Below, piece by piece: positions 44,560-55,439 of a stretch of 64,000 nt of DNA. The notes under the pieces are model-generated. The model made no database searches, was not told the origin of the DNA, and saw only the letters and a list, made by a program, of their open reading frames with translations. This DNA comes from Cristatella mucedo (taxonomy: Eukaryota > Bryozoa > Phylactolaemata > Cristatellidae): the NCBI GenBank assembly GCA_009760855.2, contig WPIO01000111.1, positions 558,001 to 622,000 of the forward strand. Reading direction: 5' to 3'. Numbering within the stretch: position 1 is the first letter of the stretch; every line of letters begins with the position of its first letter. Position numbers and translations under genes: made by a program.

Positions 44560-45090
44560 AATCATAATAGTAGTAGTAATAGCTGCACATGAGTATTACA
44601 CTCTCAGAGAACTGAATCTCTTGTAGGCACTTTTAAGATGCTTCATAGAAAGTATTACTAAATGATTCGTGATAACATTCTCAAGCAGCAGGCAGAGTGT
44701 AAGCAGGCACATGCATAGGGAGGATAAATCCCAATCACCAACAAAATGCTCTAATGAACAAGTGTATTTTAAGCTTCTTTTTAAATAGTTGTCGTGTTAG
44801 GGGCTGTTGCAACGTGCATCGGTAGCAACTTCGAGGCTTTGGCATCCTAGGAGCTAAAGGCATGATTTCCATTGGTTTTTCTGGTCCCTACGAGGCTAAA
44901 CGATTCGAGTCAGAACAGCTGGTTGTATGAGTTTTTGCCTGGTGAAGAAGTAGTTCACTTTGAAAGGCTGGAGCCAGCACATGAGGGTACCTAAAAGTCA
45001 GTGAAAGAATCCTGAAGTCAATATGCTGCTTGATCGAGTGCCAGTGCAGGTCGCTGAGGAGTAGGGTAAAGTAGCAACTGCAAAATTAAA
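44560..45090 (-). mobile_element. Diverged LINE A-type 3' half, copy 2
   Basis: Counterpart of 10165-10695 with the same order of relics and extra indels. The duplicated segment extends to about 45135, where the LTR of the next element begins. Confidence 0.62.
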
Positions 45091-45139
45091 GAAGGCACTA
45101 GTATTATCTTACATTGGAACTTGAACCCATAACCGGGAG

Positions 45140-45296
45140 ATTACATTTCGTGCCATTTGCTGCGGTTGCTTGGGCTTCCGTAGATGTGCCCATTGTGAGG
45201 AATAAAGACTGTCTCGTTTTCTGCGAACGTGTGCCGGCTGTGTCTCCGTTAGACTACCACTAGAGTAGCCGCCGCTGGAGATAATGTCACACAACA
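45140..45296 (+). repeat. Left LTR (5'-truncated)
   Basis: Homologous to about 47205-47366; AATAAA at 45202. Ends in TCACACAACA at 45296. Confidence 0.65.
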
Positions 45297-45297
45297 A

Positions 45298-45318
45298 CTG
45301 GTTGCAGAGAATGGTTTA
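45298..45318 (+). promoter_or_regulatory. Possible initiator-Met tRNA primer binding site
   Basis: Two bases after the left LTR the sequence TGGTTGCAGAGAATGGTTTA resembles the complement of the 3' end of initiator tRNA-Met (TGGTAGCAGAGCRTGG-type), with about three differences. Position is as expected for a minus-strand primer site. Confidence 0.5.
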
Positions 45319-45379
45319 ATAAAGTCGACAAGAGTACCAGACCTTCTACGGTCTAGAAGGGACGCCTATACAAAGGTAC

Positions 45380-45799
45380 GCAATATTTAACGGTGGACCG
45401 GACTTTATGCCTTGGCTTCTAACGCTTGAAAAGGCCGTAGCAAGGCTAAAGATATCGATGCAGCTAAAACATCTTGTGCCAGTGTGTCTGGACGATAAGT
45501 CGTTACATGGTTGGGGTAATCAGCCGGCCGACGTAAAGCAAGATTACCACAAGCGGCGAAACGAATTAATCCTGATCTTCTCGTGGTTGACGGATGAGGA
45601 GGCCGAGCTTGAGGCCGAGAGGTGGACAATCCGCATTTGGCTGGAGCAAGAGAAACTCGCCGGAGCCGAGACCGGGACAAAGCTAGGTGACAAGCCAGCT
45701 GCATCACCGGTCGACCCAGCTGTCAACTGTCCGGCAAGATTCAGACAGGCGAGAGGAACTCATTCGGCTGCCGCAGCTATCCGATGGCAATGCCGTTGA
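45380..45799 (+). pseudogene. gag-like protein fragment
   Basis: Frame IFNGGPDFMPWLLTLEKAV, followed by LVPVCLDDKSLHGWG and DYHKRRNELILIFSWL. This matches the layout of retrotransposon gag capsid N-terminal regions (an F-x-G-x-xDF-x-x-W-L start, then LxLxLDGxAxxxY and a YxxLxxxLxxxF element). The first methionine of the open frame is at 45407 but homology starts a few codons earlier. No zinc knuckle follows in frame. Confidence 0.55.
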
Positions 45800-45839
45800 A
45801 GGAAGCTGGTATGGGACAGATTCCGACATAGTAGCCACA

Positions 45840-46660
45840 ACAGCCGAAGAGTGCGAGTGAAGCAAGCCGAAGAGAGAAAGGTAAGTACTCAGCGGCAGCA
45901 GCCGGAGACGAAGGAGCTGAAGCATGCTATGACTTCCAGCTGGGAGGCGGTAATGGTCAGGGGCGAGGCGATAGTTGCCTGTGAAAAGGCTCAGGGGGCC
46001 CAAGCGAGAGACGTCTCGGCAGAGAAGCACAGCAGCGAGAGCTTCGTAGCAGTGGAGAGCATCTCGGCGGCAAAAAGTGTGCCCGAGAGAGTGACGTCTC
46101 GGCGGCTGAGCTCAGCTGCCAAGAGCTTCTTTGTGATGGAAAGCACCTGCACAAGCGTCTCGGCCCAGCGTACAGAGCAGCACTTCTAGATAGCGGTCAG
46201 CAGCGGCGAGGCGATAGTAGCCTGCAAACAGTCTCAGGCAGCCCATGAGAGTGACGTCTTGGCTGCGAAACGAAGCAGCAAGAGCTTCGCAGCTGCGAGG
46301 TCCAGCAGCGAGAGCTTCAAGATGGCAGCGAAATGCGTCCGTGAGACCGACATCTTGGCCGCCAGGTGCAGCAGCCCGAGCCTCATAGCATCGGAGAACA
46401 TCTCAGCAGCGCTGAAAGCAGCTCCGAGAGCGTCTCGGTGGTGGAGAGCACCCGCATGAGCGTCTCGGTGCAGAAAGCAGAGGAGCACCGCGAGATAGCA
46501 ATCAGCGGCAAGGTGATATTAGCCTGCAACGACTAGGTGCATGCTGCCTGCGAGCCAAGCAGGGAGAGCTTTGCTGCTGCGAAGCACAGCAGAATGAGCT
46601 TTGTGGAGGCGTATAGTACCGGTGCGACTGCGTTTGTGCTGATCTCCGAGCAGCACAACC
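45840..46660 (+). repeat. Degenerate internal repeats of the LTR element
   Basis: G/C-rich stretch in which words like AGCAGCGAGAGCTTC, GAGAGCATCTCGG and CGTCTCGG recur every ~60-120 bases on the plus strand. Long open frames on both strands are consequences of the repetition. Could be a decayed repetitive coding tract or a non-coding array. Confidence 0.55.
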
Positions 46661-47123
46661 ACGAGATCGACTCGTAAAGGAACTCCGAGAATGGCTAGGC
46701 CACCATGAACTGCAGTGGTTTTCAAAGGGCTGGATCGGCCGGCGGCGAGCACATGCAACCGGCCATCGGGGCTCGCATGGAGGTGCCCTACGGTAGCCTT
46801 CTGACAGTGGGAGCTGTGCCCACATTTGCCCAAAGGTGGGGCAGCATCTATGACCGGCTGCTCTAGATGGGGCAGAGCTGATGTGCACCTCCTGCAAGTG
46901 GCTGTCACGTAGCCTGCACCCCATCCAAGCCGGTCAGAACTCGGTAGTGCTAAATTTGTATCCTCATAGCCCGAACGACAAACCGCAGGACAAGGCGTTG
47001 CCTGAGCAGGTAGAAGAGGAGAGCTCAGGGAGCCAATTACTATACAACATTCCAGTCGTGAGTGCTGCCCCCTCTCCAGCTAGGCAAATGGACTGTGAAA
47101 TTTATTTGCTATGGGGGAAGGGA
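46661..47123 (+). other. 3' internal part of the decayed LTR element
   Basis: An open frame at 46881-47153 runs into the right LTR and shows no recognised domain. A polypurine tract lies at 47113-47123. Confidence 0.45.
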
Positions 47124-47366
47124 TGCTGTGTCCCCGTGCAGCTTCTGCTGTAATTAGCGAAGTGCTCGACACTAATGCACATGCAGAGCAGCATAGGGCT
47201 ACTAATTTGCACTGTCTTTTGTGCTGTTTGCTGCGATTGATTGGCTTCTATATATGTGCCAGTGGTGAGTAATAAATAGAGTCTTGTTAACTGCAAACGT
47301 GGGCCAGCTCAGTCTCAGTGAAACTCTCAAAAGAACAGCTGCTGCTAGAGACACCTTCACACAACA
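47124..47366 (+). repeat. Right LTR
   Basis: 243 bases, TGCTGTGT...ACACAACA; AATAAA at 47272. Followed by repeat C. Confidence 0.68.
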
Positions 47367-47720
47367 CTTGCTTCACAGCATTTGGTAAGTGCATAGAAAG
47401 AGATTAGTTTCTCAAAGAGAGGTATCACAATGCAGAAATTGTAATATTTTAGTAGTAGTTGCCCTGTGTGGAAGCAGCTGGCCAGCCGGATGAAGCAATG
47501 AGGAGGCTTGCATGGTGCACGATGGCTGGTCTCACAGCCATTAAGATGTTGTGTGTTCGCACAGCAACGTCAGATTCACTATAGGCACATAGGGCATAGC
47601 AGGCTGTTCAATATGGTCACCAGCATATGGGTAACCATGTGCCCTACATTCAAGTCCTTCAGCAAAGTGAAGCAATTGGGATTCCGGCCTGGGACAATTG
47701 CCAGCAGTAGTGCTTAGCCC
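47367..47720 (+). repeat. Dispersed repeat C, copy 3
   Basis: Starts with CTTGCTTCACAGCATTTGG and the hairpin-type tail, then GTGGAAGCAGCTGGCC and GGTCTCACAGCCATTAAGATG. A TTGTG-TGTTCG-CACAG hairpin at about 47551-47566 resembles a tRNA T-arm, so a SINE origin is possible. It lacks the part with TATA and AATAAA seen in copy 1. Confidence 0.55.
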
Positions 47721-48454
47721 TTCCCGTGATGAGGTATACATACATGATCAAATGAAGTTCATGCCCTATTGAAATAAAATCAACTCGGTATAATTGGAAG
47801 GATGGTGTATTGGAAGGATTGTTTCTAATAGAGCAACCGGCTGCCGCAGCTGCTAATGGCAGCCGTACAGTTTGGTCCTGCTGGAGTTAAGTCCAGCTCG
47901 ACGCCGTCAGGCATGTGTTGGTACCAGTCAAAGCTGGTGCAAGCTATGGCGTGCCAGCATTCCTGCTATGAGCTCGAAGCCTCAGAGGCCTAACGTGTAT
48001 AATTCTATCTCGAGATATCTCTGCCCTAATAAACACCAATTAAAGCCCGGAATACCAGCCGAGCAAGAGAAGATTTAGCCGCTGGGGCTCAGCCTGCAAT
48101 AACCCTAATTCTTAAGCCCTGAACAGTAAACCGTAAACCCTAAGACCCTAAACCACAAACCCTGCTGGGGGTGGGGAAATGCCCTACCCCAGGGAAAATC
48201 TCTCAGGGGAATGTCCGGGGGAAGTATCACGGGGAAAATGTGCGTAAAAATGTCCCTGTCTGCCCACAAGATCTAGCTACAACCAGCGTCTCGGAACATG
48301 GCTGACGAACTGTGGAAGCAACCATAGCGCCTGCTAAGAATGTCAAATATTACGGCCTACACTTGAGAGGCCGTGCAATACACAGGCCTGCACAAGCAGA
48401 CAGTGCGAGGTATCATTCGGTTTGCCTAACTACACGACAGCCATTTCACCCCTA
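47721..48454. repeat. Inverted repeat E piece, telomere-like words and GGACATT block
   Basis: 47755-47870 is the reverse complement of the left end of repeat E (ATAAAATCAACTCGGTATAATTGG). 48100-48165 holds degenerate CCCTAAA words, 48175-48265 the G-rich ATGTCCGGGGG block, and 48270-48325 GATCTAGCTACAACCAGC and GTGGAAGCAACCAT as in repeat E. 47871-48099 and 48330-48454 are unassigned. Confidence 0.5.
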
Positions 48455-48546
48455 ACTATGTTGTTCTTGTTGTTGATTGAGCATGCTACCACTAACCATG
48501 TGATCACGCTTCTTTTGCAGCGAATGCTAAGTGCCTAGACAGAAAG
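48455..48546 (+). mobile_element. LINE A tail, left half, split by the LTR element
   Basis: 3' UTR words (CCCCTAACTATGTTG, GCATGCTACCACTAACC) and the first hairpin arm GCGAATGCTAAGTGCCTAGA. The second half, GAAAGTGAGTTCTCTGAGGGCGCTTTATAAAGTG, is at 53019 after the LTR element. Confidence 0.82.
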
Positions 48547-48892
48547 TGTAGTTTGGTTGCACAGCAGAGAGCCAGCCGATGCCCAACGCCGACAGTTTAT
48601 TCCCAACACACGGAGCCCAAGAGCACACGGCTCCCCTCAGCCCCTGCCCTCACACAACTCCCCTCTCCTGGTCGACTCCGATGACTCCTCGACCACAACT
48701 GTGCACCGGCCGACCCTGATGGTGAATCCACCATCTGGCCACCAGCTGGTTACCGGCCTGTGTCCATACCACATCACAGGCGGACCACAGCTGTGCACCG
48801 GCCCCTCTCGGTGGTGCTACTAACAGCTCACCAGTAGCTTATCAGAGGAGCCTGCATACAATACATACATACATACGTACATACGAACTACA
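48547..48892 (-). repeat. 3' LTR (element orientation)
   Basis: 346 bases, TGTAG...CTACA, with short ACAT tandem repeats near the CTACA end. On the element strand the sequence just upstream is purine-rich (AAGGTCAAGGGAGCG), fitting a polypurine tract. Confidence 0.93.
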
Positions 48893-48970
48893 CGCTCCCT
48901 TGACCTTAAGGTCACAAGTTTGCAGCACCAACACATGTAGCTGCAAGGTACAGAGCAGCAATGAGCAAGT
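48893..48970 (-). other. Short 3' non-coding region before the 3' LTR
   Basis: Between the integrase stop and the LTR; ends in the purine-rich stretch noted for the 3' LTR. Confidence 0.6.
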
Positions 48971-49933
48971 CTATCCGGTCAGGACATAGTCGCCGTACCG
49001 GCTGGGAAGTGTCACAGCGCGCCTGGGTCGCTGTACTGGTTCAGCTCTGTCCCCTTCAGGTGCAGGGGGCGCCTCTTCCTGCCCTGGTACGAGGCGCAAG
49101 TCGGACACGTAGCGACGCACACCGTCGATCTCGATTCCCACGCCCGGCCCCTCACTTGTTACCGTGCCCTCGGGCCACTCGGTCGTGCAACGAGCGCCGG
49201 CAGGCTTCACAAAGACTCGCTGGCCGACAGCATATTGAGCAGTCCTCGGGCCCTGATCTGTCTGTGCTCTGAAGAGGTGGCTTTTCCACTCATAGGAGAA
49301 CAGCCTTCTGCAGGGCACCGATTCCTCGTGCAACCCGGCAGTTGGCGAGATGTTGTACCAATACACCATCATCAGGACGTTCTTGCCCGTGCGAGCCGCC
49401 ATTCCCTTGATGGTCCTGTGGTTTCGCTCAATGATGCCGTTGCCGGAGGGTTTATAGGCGCAACGGTATATGGGCTCCACGCCCCAACGGTCGCAAAGAC
49501 TGCGAAGAGCTGTTGAGCGATAGCTCGCACTCATGAGCAGCTGCTGCGGAGGGCCACGCTCCCTAAAAATGTCGCCCAGATTTTGCACCAAAGAGTTTTC
49601 TCCCTCGTCGGGAATTCGCCTCCAAATAGCGAAACGGCTCGGTCCACAATCTACCACGGTCAGACATTTTTGGCCCTTGAAATGCATTACGTCGCAGGCC
49701 AGGCGCTGCCAATTCTCGCTTACATCTAGCACGCCTGCACTCCATGCGACTGGTGCAGGATCGATCGACTTGCCACGAGGGCAAGCCTTCACGACGGCTT
49801 AGACGTCCTTCCGCCGGATAGTAGCTTTCGGGTGGCTCATTCTGGCAAGGTACAGTGTCCCGTCAACTCCAAAGTGGTGAAGGCTGTGGAAACTCTTTAG
49901 GTCGAGCCGACCGCCGGCGAAGACGCCTACTCT
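48971..49933 (-). pseudogene. pol: Integrase of the LTR element
   Basis: N-terminal zinc region: FHSLHHFGVDGTLYLARMSH, a TAA at 49799-49801, then ACPRGK where the second Cys of the expected CxxC is Gly. Core: LACDVMHFKGQ and VVDCGPSRF (first Asp), LLMSASYRS where the second catalytic Asp would normally stand (lost), and PSGNGIIERNHRTIK with the catalytic Glu. C-terminal RVFVKPAG and GTVTSEGPG resemble the usual SH3-like tail. Integration by this protein is not expected. Confidence 0.88.
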
Positions 49934-50199
49934 GGAACACTGAGACAGCTTACATTCGCCCTCATCCATTTCTGAGAGACGCGGATCAGCCGGTCGGCTT
50001 TATTGTTGGATGATCGCACCAGGACTACGGAAGCCTTCAGTCCACACTCTAACACCGTGTCGGCTATCAGTGCTAGCCTGCGTTTGATAAGCGCCTCTCC
50101 CATGCCGTGGGCTCGTACAGGCTTATCTCCAACCAGCAGTGACTGTAGCCATCCGTGAACAGTTGCTGAATCTGTCCGAATCTCCACCTGCCGTAATGA
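49927..50199 (-). pseudogene. pol: RNase H, C-terminal part
   Basis: Continues in frame after the TAG: VEIRTDSATVHGWLQ supplies the third active-site Asp, and NNKADRLIRVSQKWM is the usual C-terminal stretch of these RNase H domains. Ends at a TAG (49927-49929), where a frame change leads into integrase. Confidence 0.85.
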
Positions 50200-51246
50200 C
50201 TAAGAAATGGCCAGATTGAGGCCCTTGATGATAGCCTCCAGCTCAGCAAGATTGATGTGGGCTACTTCGTCAGCTCTTCGCAGCCAGGAGGCATCCTCGA
50301 CGATTATTCCTCCTATATCCAGGCATGTGCCGATAGCAAGGCTGCTGGCATCACACCAGAGGATGCCACTATCCAGATTCGGCACATTCCAAATGCCTGA
50401 AACTGGATCGTCGGCATGCAATCGCTGCATCAATTCACCCGCCATGGCTATGACATTTTCACCAACGACTGAGTCCCAACCGACATCGCCAGCGGCTCGC
50501 TTTAAGTAACTGCAGGCATGGCGAAGCCAGCCTGCGATTGGGAAATGCCCGATCAGCTGCCCGCACCACGAAAACCGCTGGCATCGCGATGGGGCATTAG
50601 GCAATGCGCTCACCACGTTATCGCGGCGCCAACGAAGCTCCTCACCTTCGTTTGGCCTGCATACTCGAAGGCCAAGGACCCGTCCGCCAGCGAGGCTTTC
50701 TGGCGGCTTAGCCTCCAAACCAAATGTTCGTAGCAAGTCGATTACATCACCATTCGAGACAACGCTGTTATTGACAACAATATCGTCGACAAATAAATCG
50801 GTAACAGTACGAACTCGCTCATCCATGGACAAGACCTTTGTCAGAATCGCGGTCATTATTTTTGGGGCGACATTAAGTCCGAAACCTAGTCGTGTGAGGC
50901 AGTAACGACGGCCTTTGTACTCCACGACCTGATATTGCCAGAGAGCGGGATCAACATGCACCTGCAAGTATCCATCTTGCCGGTCAATTATGCTCACGCT
51001 CTCGCCCAGCCGTCGCCACGCTCTGAGCTTAGTGCTACACACATCACCACCAGCCGTGTGACTCGAGATAAACTGATTAAATTCTCGGTAGTCCATCGCG
51101 GGCCTCACTTTGCCCTTACTTACCTTTACGACGGCCATTAGAGGGATCAGGCCACCACAATGACCAGCGAACGGCTGGAACCAGCCTTCCTTGATCCACT
51201 CTTCCACCTCCTTTTCGTTAGTCGGCACGAATCTTCTCTCCCACAT
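50200..51246 (-). pseudogene. pol: Reverse transcriptase and start of RNase H
   Basis: Frame changes relative to the protease at about 51220-51246. RT motifs: WIKEGWFQPF, MAVVKVSKGKVRPAMDYREF, SIIDRQDGYLQVHVD (motif A), RLGFGLNVAPKIM (motif B), TDLFVDDIVV (motif C; FVDD in place of the common YxDD). RNase H begins with GILWCDASSLAIG and INLAELEAIIKGL, giving the first Asp and the Glu of the active site. A single TAG at 50200-50202 stops it; the same frame continues in the next entry. Confidence 0.9.
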
Positions 51247-51880
51247 GATATGAAGCGATATGGTTCGTCAATTGGGGGACGACACAACGATTCGTCCACT
51301 CCCACTTGACTGACCAGCGTCCCTGATGGAATACTGCCTTGAAGTCCTTGTCATCAATCAGTACGTCAGCGGCCGACGATGCTACAGCACGTTTGACACT
51401 AGGAGACGCCACTACTGCTGCCTCGGGACGGTGTGCTGGCTCTGGAACTCCCCTTTGGCACATGAACTCAACTTGACCAGCGGAAGGACCGATAATCACG
51501 CCGCCTAGGAGTTCAATGGCATCCATACCGAGTAGTAACCCGAAACCCGGAAGAACATCTGACACAAGGCAGTCCAGCTCTATGGTTCTTCTGCAGAGGG
51601 CTACCGTAGCAACTCACGTGGACTTGCAAACAGCCGTGGCTCCATTCATCATCACGACTTCCTCGCACGCTCGCCTCACCCTCGCAGGGTCCGCAAGCGT
51701 CGTCGAAATGATGGACCTCGAGCACCCAGTATCCACGAGCGCAGACGCCTCGGAGTTTTCGATGAGGACACGTACCGAAGGAAGGCGCACCATAACGGAG
51801 GGGAAAGCACCGGCGCAGTAATGCGTGCTCTCCCCTACTCGTTTTTTGGCCAGTTTGGTACGACGGCCCGATCCGAGCAG
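51247..51880 (-). pseudogene. Protease region of the LTR element
   Basis: Same frame as gag. The aspartic protease signature is ALVDTGCSRSIIS, DTG at 51725-51733; a later LLLGMDAIELLGG corresponds to the conserved end of retropepsins. A TGA at 51614-51616 interrupts the domain. The enzyme would cut the gag-pol polyprotein. The spacer toward RT continues in this frame to about 51240. Confidence 0.8.
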
Positions 51881-52564
51881 TTAGCAGCGAGATGTTGAAT
51901 GCTCCCACAGACATAAAAGTGCCTCCCGCGACCACGGCGCCGCTTTAGAAGGACAATCATGGCTTAAGTGCCCGATCGCCTTGCACAGGAAACACACAAC
52001 ATCTCTGTTATTCGGTGCCTGGGGAGGCCATCCCGAACGAGAACCGGATGCGAAGCGACTTTCTGCCGCCTTCGGAATGCTGACGCTTGCCTTCACTATG
52101 ACCCGAGCCTTCTCGACAAGAACATCCGCAGGCATTTCCGCGAGGTTGCATGAGGCTTGGAGGTGCCTCTTTGCGGCCTCCGGCAGCCCAGCAACAAAAG
52201 CGCATTTGACAAAATCACCGGTCACCAGCCTAGCCAACCGATTCAAGTCCGCCCAAAAGCCATCCACATTTTCACCTTCAGCAAGGCGACGCGAGGCGAA
52301 TTCCTCGTAGGCATTCAAGCGATTCGGCGAGAATGCGGACAGCAGCGCTTTTCTTAACGTGGCGTAGTTTTCCTTAGCCGCCTCGGGGACGCCATCGTAT
52401 ACGGCGTATGCCATACGTGTAAGGAATAGTGGCAGGAAATTTTGAAATTCATTAACCCCTTGCATCTTGGCCAATCTTTCGAACCGATTTAGCCATTCAG
52501 CGAAGTCTCCGCTGCCGTCGAATTGCGAAATTTTTCCTTCCATCAGTTGTACTTTCAGACTCAT
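51881..52564 (-). CDS. gag: gag polyprotein
   Basis: 228 residues from ATG at 52564-52562 to TAA at 51881-51883. The frame is open further upstream into the LTR, but MSLKVQLMEGKISQFDGSG is the natural start: it is the first methionine after the LTR with gag-like sequence. N-terminal capsid-like region with FAEWLNRFERLAKMQ and ENYATLRKALLSAF; nucleocapsid zinc knuckle CFLCKAIGHLSHDC (CX2CX4HX4C) near residues 193-206. Gag packages the element RNA in cytoplasmic particles. The protease lies in the same frame after the stop. Confidence 0.85.
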   Translation of the reverse strand: MSLKVQLMEGKISQFDGSGDFAEWLNRFERLAKMQGVNEFQNFLPLFLTRMAYAVYDGVPEAAKENYATLRKALLSAFSPNRLNAYEEFASRRLAEGENVDGFWADLNRLARLVTGDFVKCAFVAGLPEAAKRHLQASCNLAEMPADVLVEKARVIVKASVSIPKAAESRFASGSRSGWPPQAPNNRDVVCFLCKAIGHLSHDCPSKAAPWSREALLCLWEHSTSRC

Positions 52565-52605
52565 CTTTATGCGGTCCACACAGTCGCTCCCGCCGAGAAA
52601 TAGCT

Positions 52606-53018
52606 TGTAGTTTGGTTGCACAGCAGAGAGCCAGCCGATGCCCAACGCCAACAGTTTATTCCCGACACACGGAGCCCAAGAGCACACGGCTCCCCTCAGC
52701 CCCTGCCCTCACACGACTCCCCTCTCCTGGTCGACTCCGATGACTCCTCGACCACAACTGTGCACCGGCCGACCCTGATGGTGAATCCAACATCTGGCCA
52801 CCAGCTGGTCCGTGCCACATCAAAGGCGGACCACAGCAGTGCACTGGCCGACCCTGATGGTGAATCCACCATCTGGCCACCAGCTGGTTACCGGCCTGTG
52901 TCCATACCACATCACAGGCGGACCACAGCTGTGCACCGGCCCCTCTCGGTGGTGCTACTAACAGCTCACCAGTAGCTTATCAGAGGAGCCTGCATGCAAT
53001 ACATACATACGAACTACA
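52606..53018 (-). repeat. 5' LTR (element orientation), with internal duplication
   Basis: 413 bases. It contains the segment around GCCGACCCTGATGGTGAATCC twice (near 52767 and 52847), where the other LTR has it once, and has fewer ACAT repeats. The sequence following it on the element strand (AGCTATTTCTCGGCGGGAG) did not match a primer tRNA that I recognise. Confidence 0.93.
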
Positions 53019-53059
53019 GAAAGTGAGTTCTCTGAGGGCGCTTTATAAAGTGGACGATA
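53019..53059 (+). mobile_element. LINE A tail, right half
   Basis: GAAAGTGAGTTCTCTGAGGGC then GCTTTATAAAGTGG; completes the hairpin begun at 48520. First five bases are the LTR target duplication. Confidence 0.8.
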
Positions 53060-54255
<1,196 letters not shown>

Positions 54256-55439
54256 CCCTAAGTAGTGGTAAGTAGGTCAAAGCCAGAAATGTCGATTTAG
54301 TGGTGGCCTGCTTGTTAGGCAAAGGGGAGCAGGGAACCGCATTCGGCAGTAGGCTACCCAGCTGGGTTAGCCACACATTAAGCTTGCTCTGCCGAGCTTG
54401 GCTGTTACATGACTCCAGACCATAATTATAATAATAACAATGCACTGAAATGCAATGAAACAATGCACCCACGGAGAACTCAATCTCTTTCTATGTGCTG
54501 TACATTTTCTGCAAAGGAAGCACGAACGACTGGTTAGTCGCATCACGCTCAATAAACAACTTGAACTACATGGCTAGGGATGACATGTACAGGGTCAGCC
54601 TGCAAGTACGGTTAGCGGCTCAATGCACATTATTAGTAGGCATAAGCAAATCAAGAGCAAATCGTAGAGACCCACTAGATGTCCTGATGGCTCACAATCG
54701 GTCCCAGAGCATGGTGAATATTTGTGAATGGCCGAAGGGTTTGAGACATCACTCGAGCTGCCGAGCAGGACAGGATGCCAGTCGGCTGGTTACGTGGCCC
54801 CTTCCCCTCCTTCACACCAGGTAAATTCAGGTGGCGGCAGAGGGCGGAGCGCCGGCCAGTTCACTCACCGTTGATGCTCAGCGAACTCTTCATCCTGAGT
54901 TCGTTCTCGTGACCGCCGCCATGGCCAGTCGGCCTGCTTTCCTGGTCCATGGCAGCCGATTCCGTCGACGGCTAGCCTGCAGGAAAGCTGCACTAATTTT
55001 CAGACGTACAGAGGAGCTGATGAACTGTTGAGGGAACCAGGAAATTAAAGCACGGCCAGGTGGGACTGAGAGGCTGTTTTCGAAACAGGGCTCTAGTGTA
55101 CAGGCGATTATGACTAACCCTACCCTCTGCCCCTAGCTGGAAGCTATTGTGTGTTGAAGATTACCCTGGTCGCTTAGACTATTTTCCCGAAGTAAGCCGA
55201 ACCGAAGGGAAAGTCTTTATGAAGCAGAGCTCGACTGAGGCCAGGCAGCTTAGGGTAGGGGTGGTTTTGTCGTGGCTTGAAACTGCCTTAAGGCCTGGTT
55301 TAAACAGTGAGTCTTCCTTACTACCTGCTTCATACCTATATGAGTCTTACTTGGGTCTTCTGGTTTGTCGGAGATTCAGGCAGCAGTTCTGCTCCAAGTC
55401 TGGCTTCCTAGTCGGACCACCCACTGAGCGTTCGTGGGG
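54256..55439. other. Duplicated segment, copy 2
   Basis: Aligns with 21121-21420 and 21706-22559 without the LINE B insertion. It includes an antisense LINE A-type tail relic at 54425-54510. No gene supported. Confidence 0.6.

Larger units (their letters stand above)
45140..47366 (+). mobile_element. Decayed LTR retrotransposon
   Basis: Two diverged LTR copies (45140-45296, 5' part missing; 47124-47366) share words such as AATAAA with TCTCGTTTTCTGCGAACGTG versus TCTTGTTAACTGCAAACGTG and end in ACACAACA. The right LTR starts TGCTGTGT, so its ends are near-perfect inverted repeats. Between them are a primer-binding-site-like stretch, a gag-like frame, a G/C-rich repetitive part and a polypurine tract (GGGGGAAGGGA) just before the right LTR. 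No pol is present, so it is a non-autonomous or internally deleted element. Confidence 0.7.
48547..53018 (-). mobile_element. Ty3/Gypsy-type LTR retrotransposon, nearly complete
   Basis: Antisense element of about 4.5 kb: LTR, gag, protease, RT, RNase H, integrase, LTR. Ends are TGTAG...CTACA. Flanked by GAAAG at 48542-48546 and 53019-53023, a perfect 5-bp duplication. The order protease-RT-RNase H-integrase is that of Ty3/Gypsy elements. Three in-frame stops in the pol region, two frame changes and loss of a key integrase residue show it is no longer autonomous. The LTRs are very alike by eye apart from an internal duplication. Confidence 0.93.

Noticed and set aside
45850-46930. Long open frames on both strands as host genes
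   Set aside because: They arise from G/C-rich repeated words inside the decayed LTR element and have no domains.
48961-49802. Plus-strand frames at 48961-49272, 49235-49516 and 49533-49802
   Set aside because: Shadows of the integrase, which is on the minus strand with clear motifs.
51513-51935. 140-residue minus frame between gag and protease
   Set aside because: Out of frame with the DTG protease; the protease itself reads in the gag frame.
54690-54760. tRNA gene near GAATGGCCGAAGGGTTTGAGAC
   Set aside because: Only a weak A-box-like word; no B-box at a proper distance and no clover-leaf.
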